Assembly (NCBI GenBank): GCA_963675935.2
Contig: OY780964.2
Span: 1-64,000 of the forward strand
DNA length: 64,000 nucleotides
DNA from: G963675935 sp963675935
GTDB lineage: Bacteria > Planctomycetota > Planctomycetia > Pirellulales > Thermoguttaceae
Reading direction: 5' to 3'
The notes beneath the pieces were generated by a model, which did no database searches, had not been told where the DNA came from, and was given only the letters and a program-made list of their open reading frames with translations. Shown here in pieces: positions 54,161 to 64,000 of the stretch. A program made the translations under genes and the position numbers. Positions within the stretch are counted from its first letter, which is position 1, and each line of letters opens with the position of its first letter.

Positions 54161-54700
54161 GTGCTTACTGTTCGGCCAAAAGTCGCGGAGATGACGTTTC
54201 AGTTGTATGGGCGTCCGCTGCATCCCGAACTGTTCGTCGTCTATAAAACCTGTACGATCGAGAGGTCCGATTACACGGCGAAGATCGACATCACCAGCGC
54301 GGGCCACGTGGTGACGTGGCGCCACGCGGGCCTGACGTTGACGGAAGTGGCCGCCTCGGCCCGCCAGCCGCTGCCCAAGATGCGGCGGCTGATGGCCTAC
54401 AACCTCAAGGGCCATCGCGCCGATCGCATGGAGTGTCGCGGAGGGGCTCGCTATCAAATGAATTTCGATCTCGAACCGACCGAGCCGGATGTCTTTTGGA
54501 CGCTCCAGCAGGCGTTGGCCCTCGAGGGACAGCGGCAGGGTATGTTGCACCGCTTCGATTCGAGCGGACGAATGGCCCTGGGCGCGTTGAGCTACATCAA
54601 CCTGGAAGCCCGCTCGCGAAGCCTGCTGGTCCAGGCGTTCCACACATTTCCCGACGACTACGCGGTGGTCAAGAGCCAGTCGCTTTTCCAGTTGCCGTAA
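54161..54700 (+). CDS. DUF2617 family protein
   Basis: GTG at 54161 is chosen for AAGGAGG seven bases upstream. The 179-residue protein matches DUF2617: VLTVRPKVAEMTFQLYGRPL, VYKTCTIERSDYTAKIDITS, GHVVTWRHAGLTLTEVAASA and the polyglutamine-free C-terminus AVVKSQSLFQLP. The family is frequent in Planctomycetota and some Actinobacteria and has no proven function. It has its own promoter and stands alone. Confidence 0.8.
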   Translation: MLTVRPKVAEMTFQLYGRPLHPELFVVYKTCTIERSDYTAKIDITSAGHVVTWRHAGLTLTEVAASARQPLPKMRRLMAYNLKGHRADRMECRGGARYQMNFDLEPTEPDVFWTLQQALALEGQRQGMLHRFDSSGRMALGALSYINLEARSRSLLVQAFHTFPDDYAVVKSQSLFQLP

Positions 54701-54726
54701 TAGCCTTGGTCATGCAACAGCGGAAT

Positions 54727-54799
54727 GTTTAGCCGGCGGGCTTGCCCGCCGCGTTGCGGGGCTGACATCACGCGCGGCGAACAAGTTCGCCGGCTAAAC
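54727..54799. repeat. Palindrome, GCCGGCGAAC family, copy 5
   Basis: GTTTAGCCGGCGGGCTTGCC and the complement AACAAGTTCGCCGGCTAAAC. The stop codon of the glycosyltransferase gene (54794-54796) lies inside the right arm. Confidence 0.85.
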
Positions 54800-55921
54800 G
54801 GGCGATTCGTTCAGCAGCGAATCCCAAAGTTCTTCGTAGGCCCGGACCATTTCTGAAATTCCGAAATGCCCCTCGGCGCGACGGCGATTCGCCGCTCCCG
54901 TGGCCGCCGCCAATGTTGCGTTCGACAGGATGCCAACGATTTTTTCGATAATCACTTGGGAATCGCCGTGACGGACCGTCTGTACGTCGGCCTCGGGACC
55001 AAGCAATTCTTGCACACCTTCCACCGCGCTGGCGACCACCGGCAGCCGGCTCGCCATCGCCTCGATCACCACGTTCGGCATCCCCTCCCACACGGAAGGC
55101 AACACCAGGAGGCTGCTTGCCGCGAGAATTTCGGGCACGTCCGCCCGCCAGCGGGCGAAATGTACCCGATCGGCAACTCCCAAGGTTTGCGCCATCTGCG
55201 ACAATCGGCCTGCCAGCGGACCGTCGCCGACCAACAGCAAATCGCAGTCGGGCAACGGTTTCAGCCATCGCGGCGCCGTCTCGATGAGCCACTCCACGCC
55301 CTTTTGGGTTTCCAAACGTCCGACAAACGTGACCACGCGACGGCCAGGGGCGATGCCAAACTCTCGCAGGTCGGCCGGTTGCCGGGCGGGATATTTTTCC
55401 AGGTCGATGCCGTTGGGAATCACCACGAGCTTTTCCGGCGGCAGTCCCGCCTGGGTGGCAGAAAATTCGGCGACCGATCGGCTGACGCAAACCCAGCGGT
55501 CTACCCGATTTTGCGTCAGACGATCGACCCGCAAATGCCATCGGGCGGCACGCTCGGCCACGCGAATTCCGCTGACGACCGTTTTCACTCCCGCACGCCG
55601 GGCGGCGATTCGGCCTAGGATATTGGCGTGAAACATGAATGTCTGGATAAGCTGGGGTCTGTGCGACAATAGCAAATGTCTCAAACGATGCACGACGATG
55701 GGAAATTGCCACACGCCTCGGGCGTCGAGAAAGTGGACCTCGACGCCGGCATCCAACAGCCGGGGTACGCACGAAGCCTCATCGCGTGGGGGGCGGGCAG
55801 CCAAACAATAAACCACCGGCTCGAAACGGCTGCGGTCGAGCCGTGCGGCCAGCTCGGTCAGACAGCGTTCGGCCCCGCCAATGTCGAGATCGGTGATGCA
55901 AAGGGTGACTTTTTTAGGCAT
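54794..55921 (-). CDS. Glycosyltransferase (GT4 family)
   Basis: I choose Met 55921 (MPKKVTLCITDLDIGGAERC); a Met at 55972 adds 17 unlike residues. The 375-residue enzyme has a GT-B fold: acceptor-binding GGAERCLTELAARLDRSRFE at the N-terminus and the donor site VVTFVGRLETQKGVEWLIET, DLLLVGDGPLAGRLSQMAQT and the EX7E motif in LPSVWEGMPNVVIEAMASRL. It should move a sugar from a nucleotide-sugar, probably for a surface glycan. The last codons and the stop are inside a palindrome. Confidence 0.88.
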   Translation of the reverse strand: MPKKVTLCITDLDIGGAERCLTELAARLDRSRFEPVVYCLAARPPRDEASCVPRLLDAGVEVHFLDARGVWQFPIVVHRLRHLLLSHRPQLIQTFMFHANILGRIAARRAGVKTVVSGIRVAERAARWHLRVDRLTQNRVDRWVCVSRSVAEFSATQAGLPPEKLVVIPNGIDLEKYPARQPADLREFGIAPGRRVVTFVGRLETQKGVEWLIETAPRWLKPLPDCDLLLVGDGPLAGRLSQMAQTLGVADRVHFARWRADVPEILAASSLLVLPSVWEGMPNVVIEAMASRLPVVASAVEGVQELLGPEADVQTVRHGDSQVIIEKIVGILSNATLAAATGAANRRRAEGHFGISEMVRAYEELWDSLLNESPV

Positions 55922-55940
55922 ATTCCGGCATCCCCCAGCG

Positions 55941-56063
55941 GAAGCGTTCGCGGCACGGGAAAACACCGTCATTCTGAGCGTAGCGAAGAATCTCGTTTGA
56001 GTCGCGATTTCACGAGAGATTCTTCGCTGCGATCAGAATGATGGTTGCCGCGTAAGTGGTTGC
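55941..56063. mobile_element. Degenerate MITE (HSERSEES core)
   Basis: The left end GAAGCGTTCGCGG and, reverse-complemented, right end GCAACCACTTACGCGG resemble the insertion-sequence ends, and the core is GTCATTCTGAGCGTAGCGAA with complement. Flanks CCCCCAGCG (55932-55940) and CCCCCTGCA (56064-56072) agree in 7 of 9 positions. It lies between the divergent glycosyltransferase and queA genes. Confidence 0.55.
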
Positions 56064-56138
56064 CCCCCTGCAATTCGTCGGGCTACCGGCTTATACTCGT
56101 TTCTGACCCGAGCGTAAAGTACAGAGGGGAGCGTTGTC

Positions 56139-57185
56139 ATGTCGGAATTGGCCCAATACGACTACGAATTGCCGAAAGAACTGATTGCGCAGTCGCCGGT
56201 CGTCTGCCGGACCGACGCCCGGTTGCTGGTGGTCGATCGGCAGCGCGGCGAGATTGAACATCACCACATCCGCGATTTGCCCGAAATCTTGCGGAAGAAC
56301 GATTGCCTAGTCATCAACGACACGCGGGTGGTGCCGGCGCGGCTGGTCGGCCGGCGTCACGACACGGGCGGCAACTGGGAAGGGCTTTTTCTCCAGGCAA
56401 GTCCGAACGGTCTGTGGCGGGTTCTATGCAAAACCCGCGGCAAGCTTCACCCCGGCGACGTGGTTACGTTGTTCAACGCCGCCGGCAGCGACGACGTTCA
56501 TCTGGAACTCGCCGTCAAGGAAGACGACGGCACGTGGATCGCCCGGCCGAAGACGAACGAAGACGTTTATATATTGTTGGAGCGCGTGGGGCGAGTGCCG
56601 CTGCCGCCGTACATTCGCCGGGGCAAGATGGTTCCCGGTGATCGGGAAAACTATCAGACGGTGTACGCCCAGGTGCCCGGCGCGGTGGCGGCGCCGACGG
56701 CCGGGCTGCATTTCACCACGACGCTGCTCGAACGGCTGGTCGAACAGGGCGTGGAACTCTGCTCGCTGACGTTGCACGTCGGCCCCGGCACGTTTCGCCC
56801 GATCTCGAGCGAAACGCTGGCCGAGCACAAAATGCACAGCGAATGGGGACAGGTCACACAGGAATCGGTCGATCGGATTTTGGCGTGCCGGCGGCGCGGA
56901 GGCCGGGTGGTGGCCGTCGGCACCACGTCGGTTCGCGTGTTGGAAACCGCGGCGGCCGGCGGCGAGCTTCGCCCCTTCGTCGGCCACACCGACCTGTTCA
57001 TTCGTCCGCCGTATCAATTCCGCGCGGTCGATGTCCTGTTGACGAATTTCCATCTGCCCTGCACGACGTTGCTGGTGCTGGTGCGAACCTTCGGCGGCGA
57101 CGAGTTGATCCGAAGGGCGTACGAGGAAGCGATTCGTGAGAAATACCGCTTTTACAGTTACGGCGACGCGATGTTGATACTGTAA
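56139..57185 (+). CDS. queA: S-adenosylmethionine:tRNA ribosyltransferase-isomerase
   Basis: The 348-residue enzyme is complete: LAQYDYELPKELIAQSPVVC, DCLVINDTRVVPARLVGRRH, VPLPPYIRRG, AAPTAGLHFTTTLLERLVEQ, HVGPGTFRPISSETLAEHKM and the C-terminal FHLPCTTLLVLVRTFGG. It transfers the ribosyl part of SAM to queuosine precursor in tRNA, forming epoxyqueuosine. It is alone, without tgt beside it. The promoter should lie in the 75 bases after the MITE. Confidence 0.96.
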   Translation: MSELAQYDYELPKELIAQSPVVCRTDARLLVVDRQRGEIEHHHIRDLPEILRKNDCLVINDTRVVPARLVGRRHDTGGNWEGLFLQASPNGLWRVLCKTRGKLHPGDVVTLFNAAGSDDVHLELAVKEDDGTWIARPKTNEDVYILLERVGRVPLPPYIRRGKMVPGDRENYQTVYAQVPGAVAAPTAGLHFTTTLLERLVEQGVELCSLTLHVGPGTFRPISSETLAEHKMHSEWGQVTQESVDRILACRRRGGRVVAVGTTSVRVLETAAAGGELRPFVGHTDLFIRPPYQFRAVDVLLTNFHLPCTTLLVLVRTFGGDELIRRAYEEAIREKYRFYSYGDAMLIL

Positions 57186-57268
57186 TGGGGTCTTGGGGCT
57201 TAGGTCTTGGGTCTTGGCACGAAAACCTAAGCTAAGACCCAAGCCCAAAGACCTAAGCCCCAAGACCA
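57186..57268. repeat. Palindrome of GGGTCTTGGGCTTAGG type, copy 2
   Basis: GGGGTCTTGGGGCTTAGGTC at the left and GACCTAAGCCCCAAGACC at the right, with inner GGGTCTTGG/GACCCAAGC arms. It follows the queA stop directly. Confidence 0.85.
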
Positions 57269-57322
57269 ATATCCCATTGGGTTGCGGCTATGCCGTGATC
57301 GGCTGAAGCATAACCTACGCAG

Positions 57323-59251
<1,929 letters not shown>

Positions 59252-59287
59252 CGCCCGTTCCGAGGCCATCCAGCGGCGGAATCGGGA

Positions 59288-59358
59288 GAATTGCAAAGTC
59301 CAGGAAACCGTCATTCTGAGCACAGCGAAGAATGACGGTTTCCTGGACTTTGCAGTTT
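59288..59358. repeat. Shortened MITE-like palindrome (HSERSEES core)
   Basis: GAATTGCAAAGTCCAGGAAA and the complement TTTCCTGGACTTTGCAGTT enclose CGTCATTCTGAGCACAGCGA, with one arm of the core deleted. A relative of 48712-48867. Confidence 0.75.
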
Positions 59359-59396
59359 TGTGCGCCGTGAGAAAGGCTGTCGTTTTCAGCGGGGGA

Positions 59397-59423
59397 GTAA
59401 CCTACCCGGCAAGCGAAGGTTAC
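59397..59423 (+). other. Hairpin in the gltB upstream region
   Basis: GTAACCT (59397-59403) and AGGTTAC (59417-59423) are exact complements around a 13-base loop. No T run follows. It lies in the 450-bp gap before gltB, which otherwise holds the MITE-like repeat and the promoter below. Confidence 0.4.
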
Positions 59424-59533
59424 AGGTTCAAGCTCTGTGGACTTCGATCGCTGTCTGTGAGTGGGATACCCCCCAGTATGTAGGCGTACCTCCCTCGATA
59501 TGATGTATAAGCAATACAGATATGTACTATAAC

Positions 59534-59562
59534 TTGACATTAGTGTAGCTAATGAATATGAT
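59534..59562 (+). promoter_or_regulatory. Strong promoter of gltB with a dyad in its spacer
   Basis: TTGACA (59534-59539), a 17-base spacer and TATGAT (59557-59562). Inside the spacer ATTAG TGTAG CTAAT (59539-59553) is a perfect 5-5-5 dyad, a plausible operator. The leader would be about 140 bases. The upstream region is unusually A+T-rich for this window. Confidence 0.65.
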
Positions 59563-59710
59563 TTAGACGCTGTCTAATACTATCCACATATCCTTCGCAC
59601 CGCTTGAACCGGTTCTTTTTTCTCCATCGAGAAAAATGTGCCGCCCGCGCCCGTGCAAGGTATAAAATGTCCGCGGCTGCACAATTCCGCAGATCCGCGA
59701 CCTAGCGACC

Positions 59711-62700
59711 ATGAGATCGACGATGCCAACCGCCCGTGGCCTGTACGACCCACAGTGGGAACATGATGCCTGTGGGATCGGGGCCGTCGTCAACATTTCG
59801 GGCCGCCGCGATCATGCGATTCTGGAACGCGGCAAACAAGTGCTGCTGAATCTCATGCACCGAGGAGCGGCGGGGGCCGACGAGTCGACCGGCGACGGCG
59901 CGGGGATACTTTTCCAATTGCCGGACGGCTTTTTCCGCACGCTGACCGATCAGTTGGGCTTTCGGCTTCCCGACATGAAGCGATACGGCGTGGCGATGCT
60001 CTTCTTGCCGCAGGCCGGCGAGCCGCGCCGCCGCTGTGAGGAAATCTTCGCCGAAGCGGTCGAAGCCGACGGATTGAAGTTTTTGGGCTGGCGCGACGTG
60101 CCCACGGAGAACGGCTGCCTGGGCGATTTGGCCCGGACCGCCGAGCCGGTGATCCGTCAGGCTTTTATCGACGGCCAAGGCCGGGAAGACGAGGAATTGG
60201 AGCGGCGGCTTTACGTCGTTCGCAAACGCATCGAGCGTCGCGTCATCGAGACACTTGGCCCGGCGGCCGACGATTTCTACGTGCCTTCGATGTCATGCCG
60301 CACGATCGTTTACAAGGGCATGTTTCTGGCGCCGCAATTGTTCGACTATTATCCCGATCTTTCCGACCGGCGCGTTCGGTCGGCATTGGCCGTCGTTCAC
60401 CAGCGGTATAGCACGAACACCTTTCCGAGTTGGCGGCTGGCCCAGCCGTTCCGCATGATCGCCCACAATGGCGAGATCAACACGCTGCGGGGCAACGCCA
60501 ATCGGCTTCAGGGCCGCGAGAAATCGATGTCGGCTCCGGTGTTGACCGGCGACATGTCGGAGTTGTATCCAATTCTTCAGCCGGGCGGGAGCGATTCGGC
60601 CTGTTTCGACAACGCGATGGAACTGCTGGTTCGCGCCGGCCGTTCGGCGCCGCACGCCCTGATGATGATGATTCCCGAGGCTTTTGGGCCTCGCTACTAC
60701 ATTTCGACCGACAAGCGGGCGTTTTACGAGTACCACGCCGCGATCATGGAGCCGTGGGACGGCCCGGCGGCGATGGTTTTCACCGATGGGCGACTTGTCG
60801 GGGCCACGCTGGACCGCAACGGCCTGCGGCCTTGCCGGTACGTCGTGACCACCGATGGGCTGGTCGTGCTGGCCAGCGAGACGGGCGTGATCGAATTCCC
60901 GCCGGAGGAAATCCGGCAGAAAGGCCGTCTTCAGCCGGGCCGCATGTTCCTGGTCGATACCGAGGAAGGACGCATCGTCGTCGATAACGAGATTAAGGGG
61001 AAAATATCGCGTCAGAAGCCGTACCGGCGATGGTTGGAAGAGAATCGGATCGAACTGCGCGGGATGTTTCAGCCGGCCAAACCGACGGCGATCAATTCCA
61101 CGGCGCTCGTCGAGCGGCTCCGGTGCTTCGGCTACACCCGCGAGGAGTTGCAGATGGTGTTGGCGCCGATGGCCGCGAACGGCCAGGAGCCCGTGGGTTC
61201 GATGGGCACCGATACGCCGCTGGCGGTGCTGTCGAACCGGCCGAAATTGCTGTTTGATTACTTCAAGCAGCTTTTTGCGCAGGTCACCAATCCGCCCATC
61301 GACCCGCTGCGTGAAGGGCTGGTGATGTCGCTGATGTCGTTCACCGGCAGGCAGCGGAACCTGCTGGACGAAACGCCCGAACATTGCCGGCAACTCAAGC
61401 TCACGCACCCGATCTTGACCGACGAGGACATGGAGCGGTTGCGCACGGCCGGCCGCGAGGATTTTCGGGTGGTAACGCTTCCGGCGGTGTTTTTGGCGAT
61501 TGAATCGGATCCAGCCAGGGCGCTCAGTCAAGCGCTCGACGAATTGGTCAATGCGGCCGAGCAGGCAATCGCGGACGGGGCGTCGCTGCTGATTCTCAGC
61601 GACCGCGACATTTCGCCCGAGCAGGCGCCGATCCCCAGCCTTCTGGCCACCGCGGCGTTGCACCACGGCCTGTTGCGCCGGCGGCTGCGAAGCCAAGTGG
61701 GCATCGTGGTCGAAAGCGGCGAGCCGCGCGAGGTGATGCACTTCTGCCTGTTGTGCGGCTATGGCGCCAACGCCGTCAATCCGTACCTGGCTTTCGAGGC
61801 CGTCGAAAAACTCCACGCCGACGGCGATCTGCCGCCGGAGATGCCCGCCGACCAGTTGGTCGATCAATACATCACGGCCGTGAAGAAGGGCATTTTGAAG
61901 ACGATCTCGAAGATGGGCATCTCGACTTTGCGGAGCTATCATGCGGCCCAGCAGTTCGAGGCCGTGGGACTCAATCATGCGGTGATCGACCGGTATTTCA
62001 CAGGCACGCCGTCGCGGATCGAGGGATGCGGACTCGACGTGATCGCCCGCGAGGCCCTCGAACGGCGCCGCGCCAGTCTCGAGTCGCGGGCGCCCGGCCG
62101 GTTGGACCTTGATTTCGGCGGCGAATACCAGATTCGTTGCGACGGCGAAAAACATCTTTGGAACCCCGAAACAATCGTCAAACTCCAGCACGCGGTGATC
62201 GGCGACGACGCCGGCCTGTATGCCGAGTACGCCGAGGCGATCAACAACCAGACCCGCGATTTGATGACGCTTCGCGGGCTGTTCGAGTTCACCGCTGGCG
62301 AACCTGTACCGCTGGCCGAGGTCGAGCCGGCCTGCGAAATCGTAAAACGGTTTTACACGGGGGCCATGTCGCACGGCTCGATCAGCCGCGAGGCCCACGA
62401 AACGCTGGCCGCGGCCATGAACCGGCTTGGCACTTTCTCGAACACCGGCGAAGGCGGCGAGGACCCGCGTCGCTACCGGCCGCTGGCCAACGGCGATTCG
62501 CTCAATTGCGGCATCAAGCAGGTGGCCAGCGCGCGGTTTGGGGTGACGATCGAATACCTCGCCAACGCCAAGATATTGCAGATCAAGATGGCCCAGGGCG
62601 CGAAGCCGGGCGAGGGCGGCCAGTTGCCGGCCCATAAAGTGACCGACGAAATTGCCCGGCTGCGTCATTCGACGCCGGGCGTGTCGCTCATTTCCCCGCC

Positions 62701-64000
62701 GCCGCACCACGACATTTATTCCATCGAAGACCTCGCCCAGTTGATCTACGATCTGAAGTGCGCCAATCCGGGCGTGATGGTGTCGGTGAAGTTGGTCTCC
62801 GAGGTGGGCGTGGGCACGGTGGCGGCCGGCGTGGCCAAGGGCAACGCCGACGAAGTGCTCATCAGCGGCCACGACGGCGGCACCGGCGCCAGCCCGTTGA
62901 GTTCGATCAAGCACGCCGGCGCGCCTTGGGAACTCGGCCTGGCCGAGGCCCAGCAGACGCTGGTGCTCAACGGGCTGCGCGATCGGATCATCGTTCAAGT
63001 TGATGGTCAAATGAAGACCGGTCGCGACGTGGTGATCGGCGCGCTCTTGGGCGCGGAACGATTTGGGTTCGGCACTTCGGCCCTGGTTTCGCTCGGCTGC
63101 CTGTTGATGCGCAAGTGTCATCTGGGCACGTGCCCGGTGGGCATCGCCACGCAAGACCCGGAATTGCGGAAGCGTTTCGCGGGCAAGCCGGAACACGTGG
63201 TGCGGTTCCTCATGTTCGTGGCCGAGGATATTCGCCAGGTCATGGCCCGGTTGGGTTTCCGCAAGTTCGACGAAATGATCGGGCGGGTCGATCGGCTGAG
63301 CTGCCGCGCGGCCATCGACCATTGGAAAGCGAAGGGGCTTGATTTTTCCGCCATTTTCACGGCGCCCGACCAATCGAACGGCTGTGCGTTGCGTTGCGTG
63401 CGGGCGCAGAGCGACGTCCACAAAGACCATCTCGACTGGCAAATTCTGGAACAGGCTCGGGACGCGATCGAGACGAAGCAGCCCACGCGGCTGGCCCTGC
63501 CGATTCGCAACATTCACCGCGCCGTGGGCACGATCCTCAGCAATCGGATCGTCAAGCGATGGGGCGGCCAGGGGCTGCCCGACGGAACCCTCGAAATCCA
63601 ACTTACCGGCTCGGCCGGCCAGAGTTTCGGGGCCTTTTTGGCCCCCGGCGTCACGCTGCAACTGATCGGCGACGCCAACGACTATTTGGGCAAGGGGCTT
63701 TCCGGCGGACGGATCATCGTGCAGACGCCGAGAGGTTCGCCCTTCGATCCCAAGCAAAACGTCATCGTCGGCAACACGCTGCTCTACGGGGCCACGGCCG
63801 GCGAGGTTTTTATCAACGGGCTGGCCGGCGAACGTTTCGCCGTGCGCAACAGCGGCGCCGTGGCGGTCGTCGAGGGCGTGGGCGATCATGCCTGCGAATA
63901 CATGACCGGCGGCATCGTCGCCGTACTTGGCCGGACCGGGCGCAACTTCGCCGCCGGCATGAGCGGCGGCATCGCCTACGTGCTCGATGAACACCAACTA
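59711..64000 (+). CDS. gltB: Glutamate synthase large subunit (partial, 3' end outside window)
   Basis: The frame runs from ATG 59711 through the end of the window without a stop: 1430 codons of about 1500. The N-terminal glutaminase has the Cys nucleophile in WEHDACGIGAVV about 20 residues in, after a short propeptide, then LMHRGAAGADESTGDGAGIL and YRYSTNTFPSW-like QRYSTNTFPSWRLAQP. The FMN domain contains SVKLVSEVGVGTVAAGVAKG and GHDGGTGASPLSSIKHAGAP; the 3Fe-4S cysteines lie in GCLLMRKCHLGTCPVGIATQ. The beginning of the C-terminal beta-helix is present. It makes glutamate from glutamine and 2-oxoglutarate with GltD. An alternative start is ATG 59723. Confidence 0.96.
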   Translation, partial: MRSTMPTARGLYDPQWEHDACGIGAVVNISGRRDHAILERGKQVLLNLMHRGAAGADESTGDGAGILFQLPDGFFRTLTDQLGFRLPDMKRYGVAMLFLPQAGEPRRRCEEIFAEAVEADGLKFLGWRDVPTENGCLGDLARTAEPVIRQAFIDGQGREDEELERRLYVVRKRIERRVIETLGPAADDFYVPSMSCRTIVYKGMFLAPQLFDYYPDLSDRRVRSALAVVHQRYSTNTFPSWRLAQPFRMIAHNGEINTLRGNANRLQGREKSMSAPVLTGDMSELYPILQPGGSDSACFDNAMELLVRAGRSAPHALMMMIPEAFGPRYYISTDKRAFYEYHAAIMEPWDGPAAMVFTDGRLVGATLDRNGLRPCRYVVTTDGLVVLASETGVIEFPPEEIRQKGRLQPGRMFLVDTEEGRIVVDNEIKGKISRQKPYRRWLEENRIELRGMFQPAKPTAINSTALVERLRCFGYTREELQMVLAPMAANGQEPVGSMGTDTPLAVLSNRPKLLFDYFKQLFAQVTNPPIDPLREGLVMSLMSFTGRQRNLLDETPEHCRQLKLTHPILTDEDMERLRTAGREDFRVVTLPAVFLAIESDPARALSQALDELVNAAEQAIADGASLLILSDRDISPEQAPIPSLLATAALHHGLLRRRLRSQVGIVVESGEPREVMHFCLLCGYGANAVNPYLAFEAVEKLHADGDLPPEMPADQLVDQYITAVKKGILKTISKMGISTLRSYHAAQQFEAVGLNHAVIDRYFTGTPSRIEGCGLDVIAREALERRRASLESRAPGRLDLDFGGEYQIRCDGEKHLWNPETIVKLQHAVIGDDAGLYAEYAEAINNQTRDLMTLRGLFEFTAGEPVPLAEVEPACEIVKRFYTGAMSHGSISREAHETLAAAMNRLGTFSNTGEGGEDPRRYRPLANGDSLNCGIKQVASARFGVTIEYLANAKILQIKMAQGAKPGEGGQLPAHKVTDEIARLRHSTPGVSLISPPPHHDIYSIEDLAQLIYDLKCANPGVMVSVKLVSEVGVGTVAAGVAKGNADEVLISGHDGGTGASPLSSIKHAGAPWELGLAEAQQTLVLNGLRDRIIVQVDGQMKTGRDVVIGALLGAERFGFGTSALVSLGCLLMRKCHLGTCPVGIATQDPELRKRFAGKPEHVVRFLMFVAEDIRQVMARLGFRKFDEMIGRVDRLSCRAAIDHWKAKGLDFSAIFTAPDQSNGCALRCVRAQSDVHKDHLDWQILEQARDAIETKQPTRLALPIRNIHRAVGTILSNRIVKRWGGQGLPDGTLEIQLTGSAGQSFGAFLAPGVTLQLIGDANDYLGKGLSGGRIIVQTPRGSPFDPKQNVIVGNTLLYGATAGEVFINGLAGERFAVRNSGAVAVVEGVGDHACEYMTGGIVAVLGRTGRNFAAGMSGGIAYVLDEHQL

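Noticed and set aside
59397..59440. Possible tRNA because of GGTTCAAGC and a hairpin
   Set aside because: No acceptor stem, D arm or anticodon arm can be drawn around it.
60293..63997. Open frame of 1234 codons on the minus strand
   Set aside because: It is antisense to gltB, which has full family motifs. Long antisense frames are common in GC-rich genes.

Overview
The window looks like a chromosomal segment of a Planctomycetota bacterium, probably of the Pirellulales type. Support comes from the GC-rich coding sequence, a short DnaA next to DnaN, a DUF2617 protein, two unusual S26 signal peptidases with cysteine ribbons, a PEP-CTERM protein and a planctomycete-type tyrosine recombinase relic. 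I saw no tRNA, rRNA or CRISPR array. These identifications rest on motif recognition by eye; no database search was run.

Layout. 1-3.9 kb is decayed accessory DNA: a tyrosine recombinase pseudogene split by a complete insertion sequence (1939-3731, 9-bp target duplication, two open frames). 3.9-10.8 kb is a sugar-metabolism cluster (DUF4432, cupin/isomerase-like, sugar isomerase/epimerase, Gfo/Idh/MocA oxidoreductase) interrupted by a DUF1016 nuclease gene. 11-17.4 kb holds an ABC-2 type permease, an FAH-family hydrolase, rpsO and pnp, the last ending in a clear terminator. 17.4-24.2 kb is a second accessory zone: a short histidine kinase whose last 109 bp are duplicated 3.5 kb away, and between and beyond the copies a BRO-N protein, a SatD-like/DUF3307 pair, gene fragments, and a DUF4276 plus AAA-ATPase pair that could be a defence module.

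24.3-30.4 kb is the replication locus, read leftwards: dnaA, dnaN, a DUF721/DciA-like gene, two small zinc-finger genes and gyrB. The dnaA-dnaN gap is the best oriC candidate. 30.6-38 kb holds an S41 protease, the rpmI-rplT-pheS-pheT block and metK. 38-45.4 kb holds exopolysaccharide genes (FlaA1/CapD-like dehydratase, Wzc-like tyrosine autokinase) and a PEP-CTERM surface protein. 45.6-64 kb holds an M20 peptidase, clpS and a glycine-zipper lipoprotein (all three with apparent frameshifts), rplU, two signal peptidase genes, lptB, a DUF2617 gene, a glycosyltransferase, queA, an ABC-F ATPase and the start of gltB.

The most striking property is the load of palindromic repeats. At least ten unrelated families fill the gaps between genes. 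One family, whose core reads CATTCTGAGCG...CGCTCAGAATG, behaves like a MITE: several copies are flanked by 9-bp direct repeats, two copies share terminal sequence with the insertion sequence at 1939-3731, and one copy lies in frame inside a signal peptidase gene with an exact 9-bp duplication. A second, purine-rich family (GGGAGAG-type) sits in frame inside pheS, pheT and an ABC permease gene. So palindromic elements appear to be colonising essential coding sequences here, in a manner reminiscent of the Rickettsia palindromic elements, possibly mobilised by a resident transposase.
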